64,000 nucleotides of DNA from an uncultured Jannaschia sp. (GTDB lineage Bacteria; Pseudomonadota; Alphaproteobacteria; Rhodobacterales; Rhodobacteraceae), in NCBI RefSeq assembly GCF_947503795.1, contig NZ_CANNEZ010000001.1:2285001-2349000 (forward strand), in the 5' to 3' direction. The position numbers were made by a program, and so were the translations under genes. Positions 16,383 through 26,336 of this stretch are shown in pieces. How positions within the stretch are numbered: position 1 is the stretch's first letter; each line of letters opens with the position of its first letter. The notes below the pieces were generated by a model. That model did not search any database. It saw only the letters and a list, made by a program, of their open reading frames with translations, and was not told the origin of the DNA.

Positions 16383-16691
16383 ATGCCCCCCTTCCGCATC
16401 GTCCTGATCCTGCTCTGTGTGGCCGGCATCGTGCTGCCGATGCGCTATTTCCTGCCGTGGCTCTCCGCCAACGATTGGGACCTGATGGCGATGGTCGATG
16501 CGTGGCATGTCAACGACGCGAGCTCCGGTCTCGTCTGGGACCTGACCGTGGCGGCGCTGACGCTGACGGTCTGGTCCATCTGGGAGAGCATCCGCACCCG
16601 CCGCTGGATCGGCCTTCTCGCCATTCCGGCCACCTATTTCGTCGGCGTGTCGCTCGGCCTGCCGCTCTATCTTTTGCTGAGGCGCGCCTGA
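16383..16691 (+). CDS. DUF2834 family membrane protein
   Basis: A 102-residue protein with three predicted membrane helices: residues about 4-22 (IVLILLCVAGIVLPM), 50-64, and a C-terminal one (IGLLAIPATYFVGVSLGLPL). This is the DUF2834 pattern. A CCGGAGG ribosome site precedes the ATG. Its stop overlaps the lysA start (TGATG), so the two are translated from one message, although no functional link with lysine synthesis is known. Confidence 0.85.
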   Translation: MPPFRIVLILLCVAGIVLPMRYFLPWLSANDWDLMAMVDAWHVNDASSGLVWDLTVAALTLTVWSIWESIRTRRWIGLLAIPATYFVGVSLGLPLYLLLRRA

Positions 16692-17965
16692 TGGATCACT
16701 TCCTCTACAAGGGCGGCATCCTCCATGCCGAGGATGTCCCCCTGCCCGAGATTGCGCGCGCGGTCGGCACACCCGCCTATGTCTACTCTGCCGCCACGCT
16801 TCTGCGGCACTACACGCTGTTCGACGAGGCGCTGGCCTGGGGGCCACATCTTGTCTGCTACGCTGTCAAGGCCGCGAGCAACGTCGCTATTCTGAAGCTC
16901 CTGGGCGATGCGGGTGCGGGCATGGACGTGGTGTCGGAAGGCGAGTATCGCCGCGCCCGCGCGGCAGGTGTTCCGGGCGACCGGATCGTGTTCTCGGGCG
17001 TCGGCAAGACCGAGGCCGAGATGCGCCACGTCCTCGCGGCGGGCGTCCGCCAGATCAACCTCGAGAGCGAACCCGAGATGCGGCTCCTGTCGCGGGTGGC
17101 CACAGAGATGGGGCTCGAGGTGCCGGTCACCGTGCGCGTCAATCCCGATGTCGACGCCAAGACCCACGAGAAGATCGCGACCGGCCGCTCGGACGACAAG
17201 TTCGGCATCCCGATCGCCCGCGCCCGCGCCGTCTATGCCGAGATCGCGACGCTGCCCGGCCTGCGCGTCGTCGGCATCGACGTGCATATCGGCTCGCAAC
17301 TGACCGATCTCGACCCGTTTCGCACCGCCTACCGCAAGGTCGCAGCCCTGACCGAGGCGCTGCGCGCGGACGGCCACACGATCGAGCGGCTGGACCTCGG
17401 CGGCGGTCTCGGGATCCCTTATGCGCGCTCGAACCTCGCGCCGCCGGTGCCCTTGGAATACGGGCGCGTCATCCAGGAGGAGGTCGGCCATCTCGGCTGC
17501 GAGATCGAGATCGAGCCGGGGCGCCTGATCGCGGGAAATGCAGGCATCCTCATGGCCTCGACGATCTTCGTGAAGGCCGGCGAGACGCGCGATTTCCTGA
17601 TCCTCGACGCGGCGATGAACGACCTCATTCGGCCCGCGATGTACGGCGCGCATCACGACATCGTTCCGGTGGTCGAAGCCGCCCCCGGCGCCGAGACGCG
17701 GCCCTTCGACGTGGTCGGACCGGTCTGCGAAAGCGGCGATACCTTCGCCAAGGGGCGCGACATGGTGCCGCCCCGCGCAGGCGATCTCGTGGCGTTCCGG
17801 AGCGCCGGCGCCTACGGTGCGGTCATGTCCAGCGAGTACAATTCGCGCCCGATGGTCCCGGAGGTCCTCGTGCAGGGCGATCAATACGCGGTGATCCGCG
17901 CGCGCCCGACCTTTGACGAGATGATTTCGCGCGATACCATACCGGAATGGCTCTCGGACGCTTAA
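16691..17965 (+). CDS. lysA: Diaminopimelate decarboxylase
   Basis: The 424-residue fold-type III PLP enzyme decarboxylates meso-diaminopimelate to lysine. The PLP lysine is in CYAVKAAS near residue 58. HIGSQ, the GGGLGIPY phosphate loop, EPGR, and CESGD with its active-site cysteine from the partner subunit are all present. Near the end, AYGAVMSSEYNSRP completes the PLP site. Its ATG overlaps the DUF2834 stop. The TIGR02302 gene follows after 34 bp and may be in the same transcript. Confidence 0.96.
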   Translation: MDHFLYKGGILHAEDVPLPEIARAVGTPAYVYSAATLLRHYTLFDEALAWGPHLVCYAVKAASNVAILKLLGDAGAGMDVVSEGEYRRARAAGVPGDRIVFSGVGKTEAEMRHVLAAGVRQINLESEPEMRLLSRVATEMGLEVPVTVRVNPDVDAKTHEKIATGRSDDKFGIPIARARAVYAEIATLPGLRVVGIDVHIGSQLTDLDPFRTAYRKVAALTEALRADGHTIERLDLGGGLGIPYARSNLAPPVPLEYGRVIQEEVGHLGCEIEIEPGRLIAGNAGILMASTIFVKAGETRDFLILDAAMNDLIRPAMYGAHHDIVPVVEAAPGAETRPFDVVGPVCESGDTFAKGRDMVPPRAGDLVAFRSAGAYGAVMSSEYNSRPMVPEVLVQGDQYAVIRARPTFDEMISRDTIPEWLSDA

Positions 17966-17999
17966 GTCGAGGGTCCCGGATGCCGGCGGAGGCGCCCTT

Positions 18000-20621
18000 T
18001 TGGCCGAGACCCGACCCACCGATGCGCCCGACGCGCGACTGCGGCGCCAGCTGCGTCTGACCCATGCGGGCCTTTGGGCCGAGCGGGTGACGCGCGCGTT
18101 CTGGCCCGCCTGGACCGCGGCGTTCCTCGGGCTTGCCGCCTATGCCAGCGATCTGGTGCCCCCGCTCTGGGAATGGAGCCTGATCGGCGCCTGCGCGGCC
18201 CTCGTTCTGGTGCTGGCGGGCCTCGGGCTGCGCGGCTTTCACGCTCCGACCCGCGCCGAGGCGCGCGCGCGCCTCGACGCGACCCTGCCGGGGCGCCCGA
18301 TCGCGACGCTCGCCGACGATCAGGCGATCGGCGGGTCCGATCCGCAATCACAGGCCGTCTGGGCCGCCCATCGCCGTCGGATGGCTGCGCGGCTAGGCGG
18401 CGCGAAGGCGGTGGCCCCGGATCTCAGGGTCTCGGACCGCGACCCTTACGCGACACGCTACATGGCGCTGACGCTTCTGGCGGTGGCGCTTCTCTTCGGG
18501 ACGCTCTGGCGCCCTCCCGCGCCGATGAACGTCCCCGGCGGCGGCGAGGCGCAGGCCGCGGGCCCAACCTGGGAAGGCTGGCTCGAGCCGCCGCGCCATA
18601 CCGGCCTGCCGACGCTCTACCTAGCCGATATCGCACCGGGCGAGGTCGAGGTGCCCGAGGGTACGCGCGTGACCCTGCGGCTCTACGGCACGGTGGGCGC
18701 ACTATCGGTCAGCGAGACCGTGTCCGGCCGCGACGTTGTCGACCCGACCGAGGCGATGCAGGATTTCACCGTCACGCAATCGGGCACGCTTGCGATCGAC
18801 GGCACCGCCGATGCGCCGGTCTGGACGTTGACCGCGCTGCCGGACGCGGCCCCCGAGATCGAGGTCGCGGGCGAGGCGGGGTTCGACTATCCCGACCAGA
18901 TGACCCTGCCCTGGGCCGCCCGCGACGACCACGGCGTGACCGCCGCGCAGGTGGTGATCGCGCTGGACCGCGCCGCTGCCGATCGCAGCCACGGGCTTGC
19001 CGTCGATCCCGACCCCCGCGATCCGGTCGAGTTGGACCTCGCGCTGCCGATCACCGGCGACCGGACCGACATCCGCGAGGTTTTCCGCGCCGACCTGACC
19101 GAGCATCCGCTGGCGGGCATGCCGGTCGAATTGACGCTCGAGGCCGCCGACGCTGCGGGTCAGACGGGTCAGAGCACGACGCGCATCGTCCTGCCCGCAC
19201 GGCCCTTCTACGATCCGGTCGCGTCCGCGCTGGTCGAGCAGCGGCGCGATCTTCTCTGGGCCCGGTCCAACGACGCGCGGGTGACGCGCTTGCTGCGGGC
19301 GATGACGTGGAAGGCGGACGATACCTTCGACAACCCGCCCGCGTTCCTGATCGTCCGGATGGCGATCCGGCGGCTCGCGGCGGTCGAGACGCTGGATGCG
19401 GCGACACAGGACGACGTGGCCGCGATGCTCTGGGAGGCGGCGATCCGGTTGGAGGAGAACAGTCTCGATTCCGCGCTGGAACGTCTGCGTCAGGCGCAGG
19501 AACGGCTGTCCGAGGCGATCCGGCAGGGCGCACCGCCCGAAGAGATCGCGCGCCTGATGGACGAGATGCGCGACGCGATGGACGACTATACCCGCCAGCT
19601 GGCGCAGCAGGACCCGCAGCAGGGTCAGCAACAGCAGCAGGCGCAGGGCGAGATGCAGCAGGTCACGCCCGACATGCTCGAGGAGATGATGCGCCGCATC
19701 GAGGAGCTGATGGAGCAGGGCCGGACCGCCGAGGCGCAGGAGCTTCTGCGCCAGCTTCAGGAGATGATGGAGAACATGCAGGTCACCCAGGGCCAGGGTG
19801 GCGGCGAGGGCGAACCCGGCGAGGGCGAGCAGGCGATGCAGGACCTTCGGGAGAGCCTGCGCGAGCAGCAAGGCCTCTCGGACGAGGGCTTCCGCCAGCT
19901 GCAGGAGCAGTTCAATCCCGACGCGCAGGCCGGCGAGGGCCAGCAGAACGAGGGCCCGAATGGCGGCCAGGGACGCGGCAGCGAACACAGCCAGACCGGC
20001 CCGCAACAGGGCCAGCCGGGCCAGCAGGAAGGGCAGGAGCCCGGCGAGGGCCAGGGCGGCCAGGCCCAGTCGCAGCAGCCCGGCGGCCAGTCCCAGAACC
20101 CCGGAGCGGGCGGCGGCGCGGGCGATCTCGCGGCGCGGCAGGAGGCGCTGCGGCGCGGACTGGAGCAGCTCCGCGAAAATATGCCGGGCGGCGGCAGCGA
20201 GGCCGGCGAGGCCGCGCGCGACGCGATCGGCCGGGCCGAGGACGCGATGCGCCGGGCCGAAGAGGATTTGGGTCGCGGCAGCCTCGGCGAGGCGCTCGAC
20301 GATCAGGCGGAGGCAATGGACGCGCTGCGCGACGGCATGCAGGAATTGGGCCGCGCCATGGCCGAGGAGCGCCAGCAGGGCAATCCGGGCGAGGGCGAGG
20401 GCCAGGCGGCGACGCGGGGCGGCGGCGCGTTCGACCGCGATCCGCTGGGCCGCCAGTCCGGCCAGGGTGGGCGCCTCGGGACCGACGAAAGTTTTCTCAA
20501 CGGCCCTGACGCCGCACGGCGCGCCCGCGATCTGATGGATGAGATCCGGCGACGCTCGGGCGAACGCGATCGGCCCCAGTTGGAGCTCGATTACCTGCGG
20601 CGATTGCTGGAGCGGTTCTGA
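18000..20621 (+). CDS. TIGR02302 (DUF4175) family protein with Gln/Gly-rich tail
   Basis: An 873-residue alphaproteobacterial protein with two membrane helices early (around residues 36-80) and a third near residues 155-170. A long region outside the membrane follows, ending in low-complexity Q/G/E-rich sequence (residues about 535-720, for example QQDPQQGQQQQQAQGEMQQ) and a helical C terminus. Family members are known only as long membrane-anchored proteins; the role is unknown. I use the TTG at 18000 because GGCGGAGG lies 8 bp before it and no in-frame ATG precedes the conserved start. Confidence 0.9.
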   Translation: MAETRPTDAPDARLRRQLRLTHAGLWAERVTRAFWPAWTAAFLGLAAYASDLVPPLWEWSLIGACAALVLVLAGLGLRGFHAPTRAEARARLDATLPGRPIATLADDQAIGGSDPQSQAVWAAHRRRMAARLGGAKAVAPDLRVSDRDPYATRYMALTLLAVALLFGTLWRPPAPMNVPGGGEAQAAGPTWEGWLEPPRHTGLPTLYLADIAPGEVEVPEGTRVTLRLYGTVGALSVSETVSGRDVVDPTEAMQDFTVTQSGTLAIDGTADAPVWTLTALPDAAPEIEVAGEAGFDYPDQMTLPWAARDDHGVTAAQVVIALDRAAADRSHGLAVDPDPRDPVELDLALPITGDRTDIREVFRADLTEHPLAGMPVELTLEAADAAGQTGQSTTRIVLPARPFYDPVASALVEQRRDLLWARSNDARVTRLLRAMTWKADDTFDNPPAFLIVRMAIRRLAAVETLDAATQDDVAAMLWEAAIRLEENSLDSALERLRQAQERLSEAIRQGAPPEEIARLMDEMRDAMDDYTRQLAQQDPQQGQQQQQAQGEMQQVTPDMLEEMMRRIEELMEQGRTAEAQELLRQLQEMMENMQVTQGQGGGEGEPGEGEQAMQDLRESLREQQGLSDEGFRQLQEQFNPDAQAGEGQQNEGPNGGQGRGSEHSQTGPQQGQPGQQEGQEPGEGQGGQAQSQQPGGQSQNPGAGGGAGDLAARQEALRRGLEQLRENMPGGGSEAGEAARDAIGRAEDAMRRAEEDLGRGSLGEALDDQAEAMDALRDGMQELGRAMAEERQQGNPGEGEGQAATRGGGAFDRDPLGRQSGQGGRLGTDESFLNGPDAARRARDLMDEIRRRSGERDRPQLELDYLRRLLERF

Positions 20622-20627
20622 CGCCGG

Positions 20628-21665
20628 TCAGGCGTCGGGCGCGATCCGGTCCACCAGGGCTTCGGCCCCGGTCTCGAGCGCGATCCGCTGCGCATCCACG
20701 AAGCTGACATAGCCGTCGAGCGCGGCCGCGGCCTGCGGCACGGCGGCTGCGATGGCATCCGCGAAGATGTAAACGCCGACGAAGGCCAGGATCACGAGGC
20801 CGACTGTCAGGAACCCGATGCGGAACCCGCTTCGGGCCGGCGGCGCCATCTGGGCATGGTCGGCGGCGGCGGCGGCGGCGGCCTCGGCCTCCAGCGTCCG
20901 TTCGTCGGGGCGGAGCGAGGAGTTGATCTCCTCGATATCCGGCAGCAGCTCCCGGCGCGTCGTGCGCGCGGCGACAGGTGCGGCGCCCGCAAGGTCACCG
21001 GCGTCGGGGCCCGCGTTGGCGGCGGCCGGGTCGTCATAGGGGCCGTCATCCGTCGCGGCGGCATCGCGCAGCGCTTCGGCAATAGCGTCGTCGGTGCCAT
21101 CATCCGGCGCGGTGGTGTCCGCATCGGGCGGCGCAGGAGGCTCGGCTTCCAGCGGGTGGTCCGGGCCGTCCGTTTCCACGGCGTCGTCGCGGGCACGGGC
21201 GACCGTTGCGGCGGCGGCCATGCGAGCACGTTCGGCAGCGGCCCGTTCGCGCGGATCGCCGTCCTCCTCGGGATCGGCCTCGGCGGCGGCTGACGGCGCG
21301 ATCGGGTCAGTTTCGGACGCGCTCGACGCCGCTTCGGCGGCAGCGATGGCACGGGCGCGGATGCGGTCCTCGCGGTCGCGCTCGGCCTGAAGGATGTCGC
21401 GGGTGTCGCCCTCGGCCATGCGGCGGGGCTCGGGTGTGGCGGTATTCGGGGCCGCCTCGGGCGCTGCGGCGTCGGTGCCGGCCTCGGGTGCGCGTCGTCC
21501 GGGGCGGCGGACCGCGCGCTCCTCGGCGGCGGTCGCCTGCCGCGCGCGCCCGTCCTGGAACCACGTCGTGCCGCAGTTCGAGCATTGCACATCCCGTCCG
21601 CCGGACGGGATCATGTCATCCGCCACCTCGTATTGGGCGTTGCAATTGGGACAGGTGATACGCAT
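20628..21665 (-). CDS. Zinc-ribbon (MJ0042 type) membrane protein
   Basis: The 345-residue protein begins with an MJ0042-type zinc ribbon: CPNC near residue 5 and CSNCGTTW near residue 31. The domain is followed by a long acidic, alanine-rich disordered stretch, one membrane helix (IGFLTVGLVILAFVGVYIF, about residues 285-303) and a short tail. The zinc domain would be cytoplasmic and the tail periplasmic. Similar proteins lie next to ftsE in many alphaproteobacteria, as here, where the start codons diverge by 195 bp. The function is unknown. Confidence 0.88.
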   Translation of the reverse strand: MRITCPNCNAQYEVADDMIPSGGRDVQCSNCGTTWFQDGRARQATAAEERAVRRPGRRAPEAGTDAAAPEAAPNTATPEPRRMAEGDTRDILQAERDREDRIRARAIAAAEAASSASETDPIAPSAAAEADPEEDGDPRERAAAERARMAAAATVARARDDAVETDGPDHPLEAEPPAPPDADTTAPDDGTDDAIAEALRDAAATDDGPYDDPAAANAGPDAGDLAGAAPVAARTTRRELLPDIEEINSSLRPDERTLEAEAAAAAAADHAQMAPPARSGFRIGFLTVGLVILAFVGVYIFADAIAAAVPQAAAALDGYVSFVDAQRIALETGAEALVDRIAPDA

Positions 21666-21860
21666 GGGCCGGGGGCCGGTTCCTAAGGCTAATCGTGTAC
21701 AATCACCGTCACCGCGCCCCATTGGCCCCGGCCTGTCAACCCCCGTGGCCCGGCCGGGCGCGGCAGGACAGGCCCGCCTGTGACCCCACGGGGACAGACC
21801 CGTCCGATTGCGTCGAGATTGTGGCTGGGGCAGAAGGTCGCCGAGCAGGGGAGCGGCGAT

Positions 21861-22532
21861 GTGATCGAGCTTGAGGGCGCAGAATACGGCTATGGCGGCG
21901 CGGCCCTCCTTTCGGATCTGAGCCTGACGCTGGCGCCGGGATCGTTCCACTTCCTGACCGGACCGTCGGGCGCGGGCAAGACCACGCTCCTGAAGCTCTG
22001 CTACGGCGAGTTGAAACCGACCCGCGGCATCGTGCGTGTCGACGGGCGCGACACGCGCAGCCTCGGGCGGGACGGGTTGGCGCGGATGCGGCGGCGGATC
22101 GGCGTCGTGCATCAGGACTGCCAGTTCCTCGACCATTTGCCGCTGGCCGAGAACGTCGCCCTGCCCCTTCAGGTGACGGGCCAGGACGTCGCGCGGGCCG
22201 ATGTCGACCAGCTTCTGGGCTGGGTCGGGCTGGGCCAGCGGGCCGATGCCGCACCGCCGGAGCTGTCGGGCGGCGAGCGCCAGCGGGCCGCGCTGGCCCG
22301 CGCGGTCATCATGGATCCCGACATCCTGATCGCGGACGAGCCGACGGGGAATATCGACTGGGACATGTCGCAACGCCTGCTGGGCTTGCTGGCCGAGCTG
22401 AACAGGCTGGGCAAGACCATCGTCGTGGCGACCCACGACCTTGCGCTGATCCGCGCGGCGAAGCCGCTGGTGTCCGCCCGCGTCCTGCGGCTGGCGGGCG
22501 GAACGCTCGCGGCGGCGGGGGCCGAGCTGTGA
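21861..22532 (+). CDS. ftsE: Cell division ATP-binding protein FtsE
   Basis: The 223-residue ABC ATPase pairs with FtsX at the septum to control peptidoglycan hydrolysis. The Walker A motif is GPSGAGKTT, the signature is LSGGERQR, the Walker B motif is ILIADEPTG, and the switch histidine is in VVATHDLAL. I choose the GTG at 21861, where the protein matches the family start and an AGGGGAG site lies upstream; an in-frame start at 21780 would add 27 unconserved residues. The stop overlaps the ftsX GTG by 4 bp (GTGA). Confidence 0.93.
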   Translation: MIELEGAEYGYGGAALLSDLSLTLAPGSFHFLTGPSGAGKTTLLKLCYGELKPTRGIVRVDGRDTRSLGRDGLARMRRRIGVVHQDCQFLDHLPLAENVALPLQVTGQDVARADVDQLLGWVGLGQRADAAPPELSGGERQRAALARAVIMDPDILIADEPTGNIDWDMSQRLLGLLAELNRLGKTIVVATHDLALIRAAKPLVSARVLRLAGGTLAAAGAEL

Positions 22533-23428
22533 CCTCGCTCCGCGCGATGCTGGACCTCGTCATCGGCGACCGCGCCGCCGACCGGGTGGTGCCGCCGACC
22601 GGGCACACCGTCTGGCTGACGGTGCTGACGGCGGGCGCGATGGCGTTCCTCGCGGTCTTCGCGCTGGCCCTGTCGCTCGCCACCGGCCGCCTTGCGCAAA
22701 GCTGGGGCGAGACCCTCGCGCAGGCGGCGACGGTGCGCGTGTCGGCGCCGGCGGATCAGGCCGACGCGCAGGTCGACGCGGTGATGGCGATCCTCGTGAC
22801 CACGCCGGGCGTGGCCTCCGCCCGTGTCCTGACCGAGGACGAGCAGGCCGCGCTTCTCGAGCCGTGGCTGGGCCCCGACCTGCCACTCGACCGGCTGCCC
22901 CTTCCCCGGCTGGTGGAGCTGGTGGGGACCGACGCGCTTGACCGCGAGGGGCTGCGCCTGCGGCTGGCCGCCGAGGTGCCCGGCGCAGCACTCGACGACC
23001 ATACGCGCTGGCGGCGCCCCTTGGTGACCGCGGCGGAGCGTCTGCGTCTGCTGGGCTGGACCTCACTGGCGCTGATCGGCGGCACGATGGCCGCGATGGT
23101 GACGCTGGCCGCGCAGGCCGCGCTGGCCGCGAACCGGCCCGTGATCCGCGTCCTCCGCCTCGTGGGGGCGCGCGATGCCTATGTCGCCCGCGCCTTTACC
23201 CGCCGTTTCACGCTCCGCGCGCTGATCGGTGCGGTCGTCGGCACGGTGCTGGGCGTCGCCGCCATTGCCGCCCTGCCCGCCGCCGATGCCGCGGGCGGGT
23301 TCCTGACGGGGCTCGGATTTCGCGGGGCCGGCTGGCTCCTGCCGGGTCTCATCCCGCCATTGGCCGCGATCGTGGCCTTCCTTGCAACGCGACGCGCGGC
23401 CTTTCGCGCGCTGGCCGGTTTCGAGTAG
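22529..23428 (+). CDS. ftsX: Cell division permease-like protein FtsX
   Basis: A 299-residue membrane partner of FtsE. It has one N-terminal membrane helix (residues about 24-47), a periplasmic domain (RVSAPADQADAQVDAVMAIL onward) and three C-terminal helices, with the expected LIGGTMAAMVTLAAQAALA and the final PPLAAIVAFLATRRA. Translation is coupled to ftsE by the GTGA overlap, and plsC follows after 9 bp. The start codon is GTG. Confidence 0.92.
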   Translation: MTSLRAMLDLVIGDRAADRVVPPTGHTVWLTVLTAGAMAFLAVFALALSLATGRLAQSWGETLAQAATVRVSAPADQADAQVDAVMAILVTTPGVASARVLTEDEQAALLEPWLGPDLPLDRLPLPRLVELVGTDALDREGLRLRLAAEVPGAALDDHTRWRRPLVTAAERLRLLGWTSLALIGGTMAAMVTLAAQAALAANRPVIRVLRLVGARDAYVARAFTRRFTLRALIGAVVGTVLGVAAIAALPAADAAGGFLTGLGFRGAGWLLPGLIPPLAAIVAFLATRRAAFRALAGFE

Positions 23429-23437
23429 GGGTCCGGG

Positions 23438-24223
23438 ATGCAATATCTCCGTTCGCTGATCTTCAACATCGCAATGTACGCCTGGATGCCGATCTGCGGG
23501 CTGATCTACCTGCCGCGCATGATCGCCTCGCCCGACGGCGCGCGCCGCGCGATGGATGTGTATGCCCGGACGACGCTGAAGATGCTCGAGGCGATCTGCG
23601 GGCTGTCCTGCGAGCTGCGTGGCACGCCTCCGTCGGGCGGGGTGCTCGTGGCGGCCAAGCACCAGTCGTTCCTCGACGTGATCCTGCTCTGGTCGGCGGC
23701 GCCGCGGGGCTTCTTCATCATGAAGTCGCTCCTCGCCTATGCGCCGGTGCTGGGCCAATACGCGCTGCGCGTCGGCTGCGTGCCGGTCCAGCGCGGCAAG
23801 CGCGGCGAGGCGATCAAGCGGATGCTGGCCGAGATCCGGTCGGGCAAGCGCGAGGACGGCCAGCTCCTGATCTATCCGCAGGGCACGCGCGTCGCTCCCG
23901 GTGCGACGCGGCCCTACAAGGTCGGGACCTTCGCGCTTTACGAGCAGCTGGGGCAGACCTGCGTGCCGGTGGCGACCAACGTCGGCGTGTTCTGGCCCAA
24001 GCGCGGGCTTCTGCGAAAGCCGGGGCGCGCGGTGATGGAGTTCCTCGAACCGATCCCGCCGGGTCTGGGCCGGGCGCAGTTCATGGCGCTTCTGGAGGAA
24101 CGGGTCGAGGGCGGCTCCAATCGCCTGATGGCCGAGGCCGGGTTTCCCGTGGCGCAGCATCCTAGGCTCGGAGGCGACCCGGTGGCCGAAGCCGCCCATG
24201 ACGTCGCTCAGGAAAAGACGTAG
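23438..24223 (+). CDS. plsC: 1-acyl-sn-glycerol-3-phosphate acyltransferase
   Basis: The 261-residue membrane enzyme acylates lysophosphatidic acid to phosphatidic acid. The catalytic HX4D box reads HQSFLD, and the second block reads YPQGTR where many family members have EGTR; the glutamine is normal in the alphaproteobacterial branch. An N-terminal hydrophobic helix anchors it. It is the third gene of an ftsE-ftsX-plsC unit and overlaps the convergent membrane protein gene by 16 bp. Confidence 0.93.
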   Translation: MQYLRSLIFNIAMYAWMPICGLIYLPRMIASPDGARRAMDVYARTTLKMLEAICGLSCELRGTPPSGGVLVAAKHQSFLDVILLWSAAPRGFFIMKSLLAYAPVLGQYALRVGCVPVQRGKRGEAIKRMLAEIRSGKREDGQLLIYPQGTRVAPGATRPYKVGTFALYEQLGQTCVPVATNVGVFWPKRGLLRKPGRAVMEFLEPIPPGLGRAQFMALLEERVEGGSNRLMAEAGFPVAQHPRLGGDPVAEAAHDVAQEKT

Positions 24224-24777
24224 GCCCAGACGCCGCCCACGGCGAGCTGTGCCGCCACGAGGACGGCCAACAGGGCGCGCAGCCAGATCGAGCGAAAGCG
24301 GGTCCAGCACCAGGCGGCGAGCCCGACGACCAGAACCACCTCCAGCGGCGCGATCCAGCCCGCGTGGTGATTGCCGTCCCAGTAGCTGAACGGCGAGGCG
24401 AAGATCCAATCCGTGAACGGCCAGAAATGGGCCCGCCCGTCATCATGGTGCAGCGGGAAGTCCAGCGCGAGATGCAAGAGGCCCGCCCCTGCCCCGGCGA
24501 TGAGCCACGGCAGTCCGCGCCAGAGCCCCAGCACCAGGAAAAGCCCCCAGACGAAGACCGAGTTGTCGACCGCGAAGACCGCCTGCCATTCGTCCGAGAA
24601 GTAGAGCTCGCCGAAGACCCGCTCCGCCGGGATGCCCCAAGCCAGCGCGCCTCCCGCCATCAGGTAGAGCGACAGGTCGGGGATCAGCGCGCCCGCCAAA
24701 GCCGCTGCGGTGACGCGGGGCCGACCGGGCTTGCCGAAGGCGGCCAGACCGATGATGAGATGGGCCGGGGTGTTCAC
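24208..24777 (-). CDS. Multi-pass membrane protein, YdjM-like metal-dependent hydrolase candidate
   Basis: From the GTG at 24777 this is a 189-residue inner-membrane protein with about four to five hydrophobic helices. Conserved polar residues fall as in YdjM/DUF457-type membrane hydrolases: HLIIG at the N terminus, LIPDLSLY, then HLALDFPLHHDDGRAHFWPF and SPFSYWD. Homologues near cobQ have been labelled cobalamin-related, but nothing in the sequence supports that. The start is uncertain: an ATG at 24813 would lie inside cobQ. No good ribosome site is visible. Confidence 0.78.
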   Translation of the reverse strand: MNTPAHLIIGLAAFGKPGRPRVTAAALAGALIPDLSLYLMAGGALAWGIPAERVFGELYFSDEWQAVFAVDNSVFVWGLFLVLGLWRGLPWLIAGAGAGLLHLALDFPLHHDDGRAHFWPFTDWIFASPFSYWDGNHHAGWIAPLEVVLVVGLAAWCWTRFRSIWLRALLAVLVAAQLAVGGVWAYVFS

Positions 24778-24806
24778 GCGCCCACGGCTGACGGGAGGTG
24801 CGCGCC

Positions 24807-26258
24807 ATGGCAAGGGCGATCATGGTGCAGGGGGCGGGGTCGAATGTCGGCAAGTCGATGCTGGTTGCCGGGCTCTGCCGCCACTTCGCGCGGGCAGGCC
24901 TTCGGGTGCGCCCCTTCAAGCCGCAGAACATGTCCAACAACGCCGCCGTGACCGCCGACGGGGGCGAGATCGGGCGGGCGCAGGCGCTGCAGGCCATGGC
25001 CGCCGGTGTCGAGCCGGTGGTCGACATGAACCCCGTCCTCCTCAAGCCGGAGACCGAGACGGGATCGCAGGTGATCGTGCAAGGGCGCAGGCTGGCGACC
25101 GTAAAGGCCCGCGACTATGCCGCGTTGAAGCCGCAACTGCTGGACGCCTGTCTGGACAGCTTCCGGCGCATCGCCGCGACATGCGACCTCGTGATCGTCG
25201 AGGGCGCGGGCAGCCCCGCCGAGATCAACCTGCGCGCGGGCGACATCGCCAATATGGGCTTCGCCGAGGCGGCGGGCGTGCCGGTGATTCTGGCGGGCGA
25301 TATCGACCGCGGCGGCGTGATCGCGCAGCTCGTCGGGACCAAGGCGGTGCTGGCCCCGGAAGACGCGGACCGGATCACGGGCTTTCTGGTCAACAAGTTC
25401 CGCGGCGATGTCAGCCTCTTCGACGAGGGGACGCGCCAGATCGCGGCCCGCACCGGCTGGGCGCCGCTCGGGACCGTCCCTTGGTTCGACGACGCCCATC
25501 GCCTGCCCGCAGAGGACATCCTCGACATCCGCTCCGCCAAGCGCGACGGCGCTTTCCGCATCGCCGTGCCGCGCCTGAACCGGATCGCCAATTTCGACGA
25601 TCTCGACCCGCTCTCCGCCGATCCCGCGCTCTCGGTCGAGATCGTGCCGCCGGGTCGGCCGCTGCCGGTCTGCGACCTCGTGCTGATCCCCGGCTCGAAG
25701 ACGACCATCGCCGATCTCGACGCGGTCCGCGCCGAGGACTGGGATATCGACCTTGCCGCCCATCGCCGCCGGGGCGGGCACGTGCTGGGCATCTGCGGCG
25801 GCTACCAGATGCTGGGCCGAAGCCTCTCGGATCCCGAAGGGCTGGAAGGCGCGCCCCGGATGGTGCCGGGCCTCGGGCTTCTGGATGTCGAGACGGTGAT
25901 GCGGCCCGAGAAGCACCTCGCGCGGGTGCGCGCCACGGACATCGCCAGCGGCACCGCGGTCGCGGGCTACGAGATCCATCTGGGCGAGACGACCGGCCCC
26001 GACACCGCGCGCGGCTGGCTGATGCGCGACGGCGCGCCCGTCGGCGCCGCCAGCCCGGACGGCCGCGTCCTCGGCTGCTATCTCCACGGGCTGTTCGCGG
26101 GGGACGCGTTCCGCGCGGCCTTCCTGTCGCGCCTCGGGGCCGCGCCGAGCGACGAGCCCTACGCGGCCGGTGTCGAGGCCACGCTCGACGCGCTGTCCGA
26201 ACACCTCGCGCGGGCCCTCGACATGGACATGATCCTCTCGCTGGCCCGGCCGGTCTGA
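24807..26258 (+). CDS. cobQ: Cobyric acid synthase
   Basis: The 483-residue glutamine amidotransferase amidates four carboxyl groups of adenosylcobyrinic a,c-diamide. The N-terminal ATPase half starts [20 protein letters not shown] (P-loop-like) and has [13 protein letters not shown]. The C-terminal amidotransferase half has the nucleophile in [12 protein letters not shown] and a late histidine in YLHGLF. GGGAGG-like bases (GGGAGG at 24793-24798) precede the ATG. No other cobalamin gene and no cobalamin riboswitch is visible nearby, so it stands alone here. Confidence 0.95.
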   Translation: MARAIMVQGAGSNVGKSMLVAGLCRHFARAGLRVRPFKPQNMSNNAAVTADGGEIGRAQALQAMAAGVEPVVDMNPVLLKPETETGSQVIVQGRRLATVKARDYAALKPQLLDACLDSFRRIAATCDLVIVEGAGSPAEINLRAGDIANMGFAEAAGVPVILAGDIDRGGVIAQLVGTKAVLAPEDADRITGFLVNKFRGDVSLFDEGTRQIAARTGWAPLGTVPWFDDAHRLPAEDILDIRSAKRDGAFRIAVPRLNRIANFDDLDPLSADPALSVEIVPPGRPLPVCDLVLIPGSKTTIADLDAVRAEDWDIDLAAHRRRGGHVLGICGGYQMLGRSLSDPEGLEGAPRMVPGLGLLDVETVMRPEKHLARVRATDIASGTAVAGYEIHLGETTGPDTARGWLMRDGAPVGAASPDGRVLGCYLHGLFAGDAFRAAFLSRLGAAPSDEPYAAGVEATLDALSEHLARALDMDMILSLARPV

Positions 26259-26336
26259 CAGGACGTTTGTCAAGACGCGTCCGCGTGTTACGCTCCGGCA
26301 AAACCTCGAACCTGCCCTTTCGGAGAATCCACCCCT

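Noticed and set aside
18074-20509. 811-residue alternative frame within the TIGR02302 gene
   Set aside because: Arginine-rich shadow in another frame; the TTG-started frame has membrane helices and the known tail.
20856-21658. Plus-strand frames opposite the zinc-ribbon gene
   Set aside because: Low-complexity antisense of an alanine/aspartate-rich linker.
24778-24806. Possible cobalamin riboswitch before cobQ
   Set aside because: The gap is under 30 bp, far too short, and no B12-box sequence is visible.
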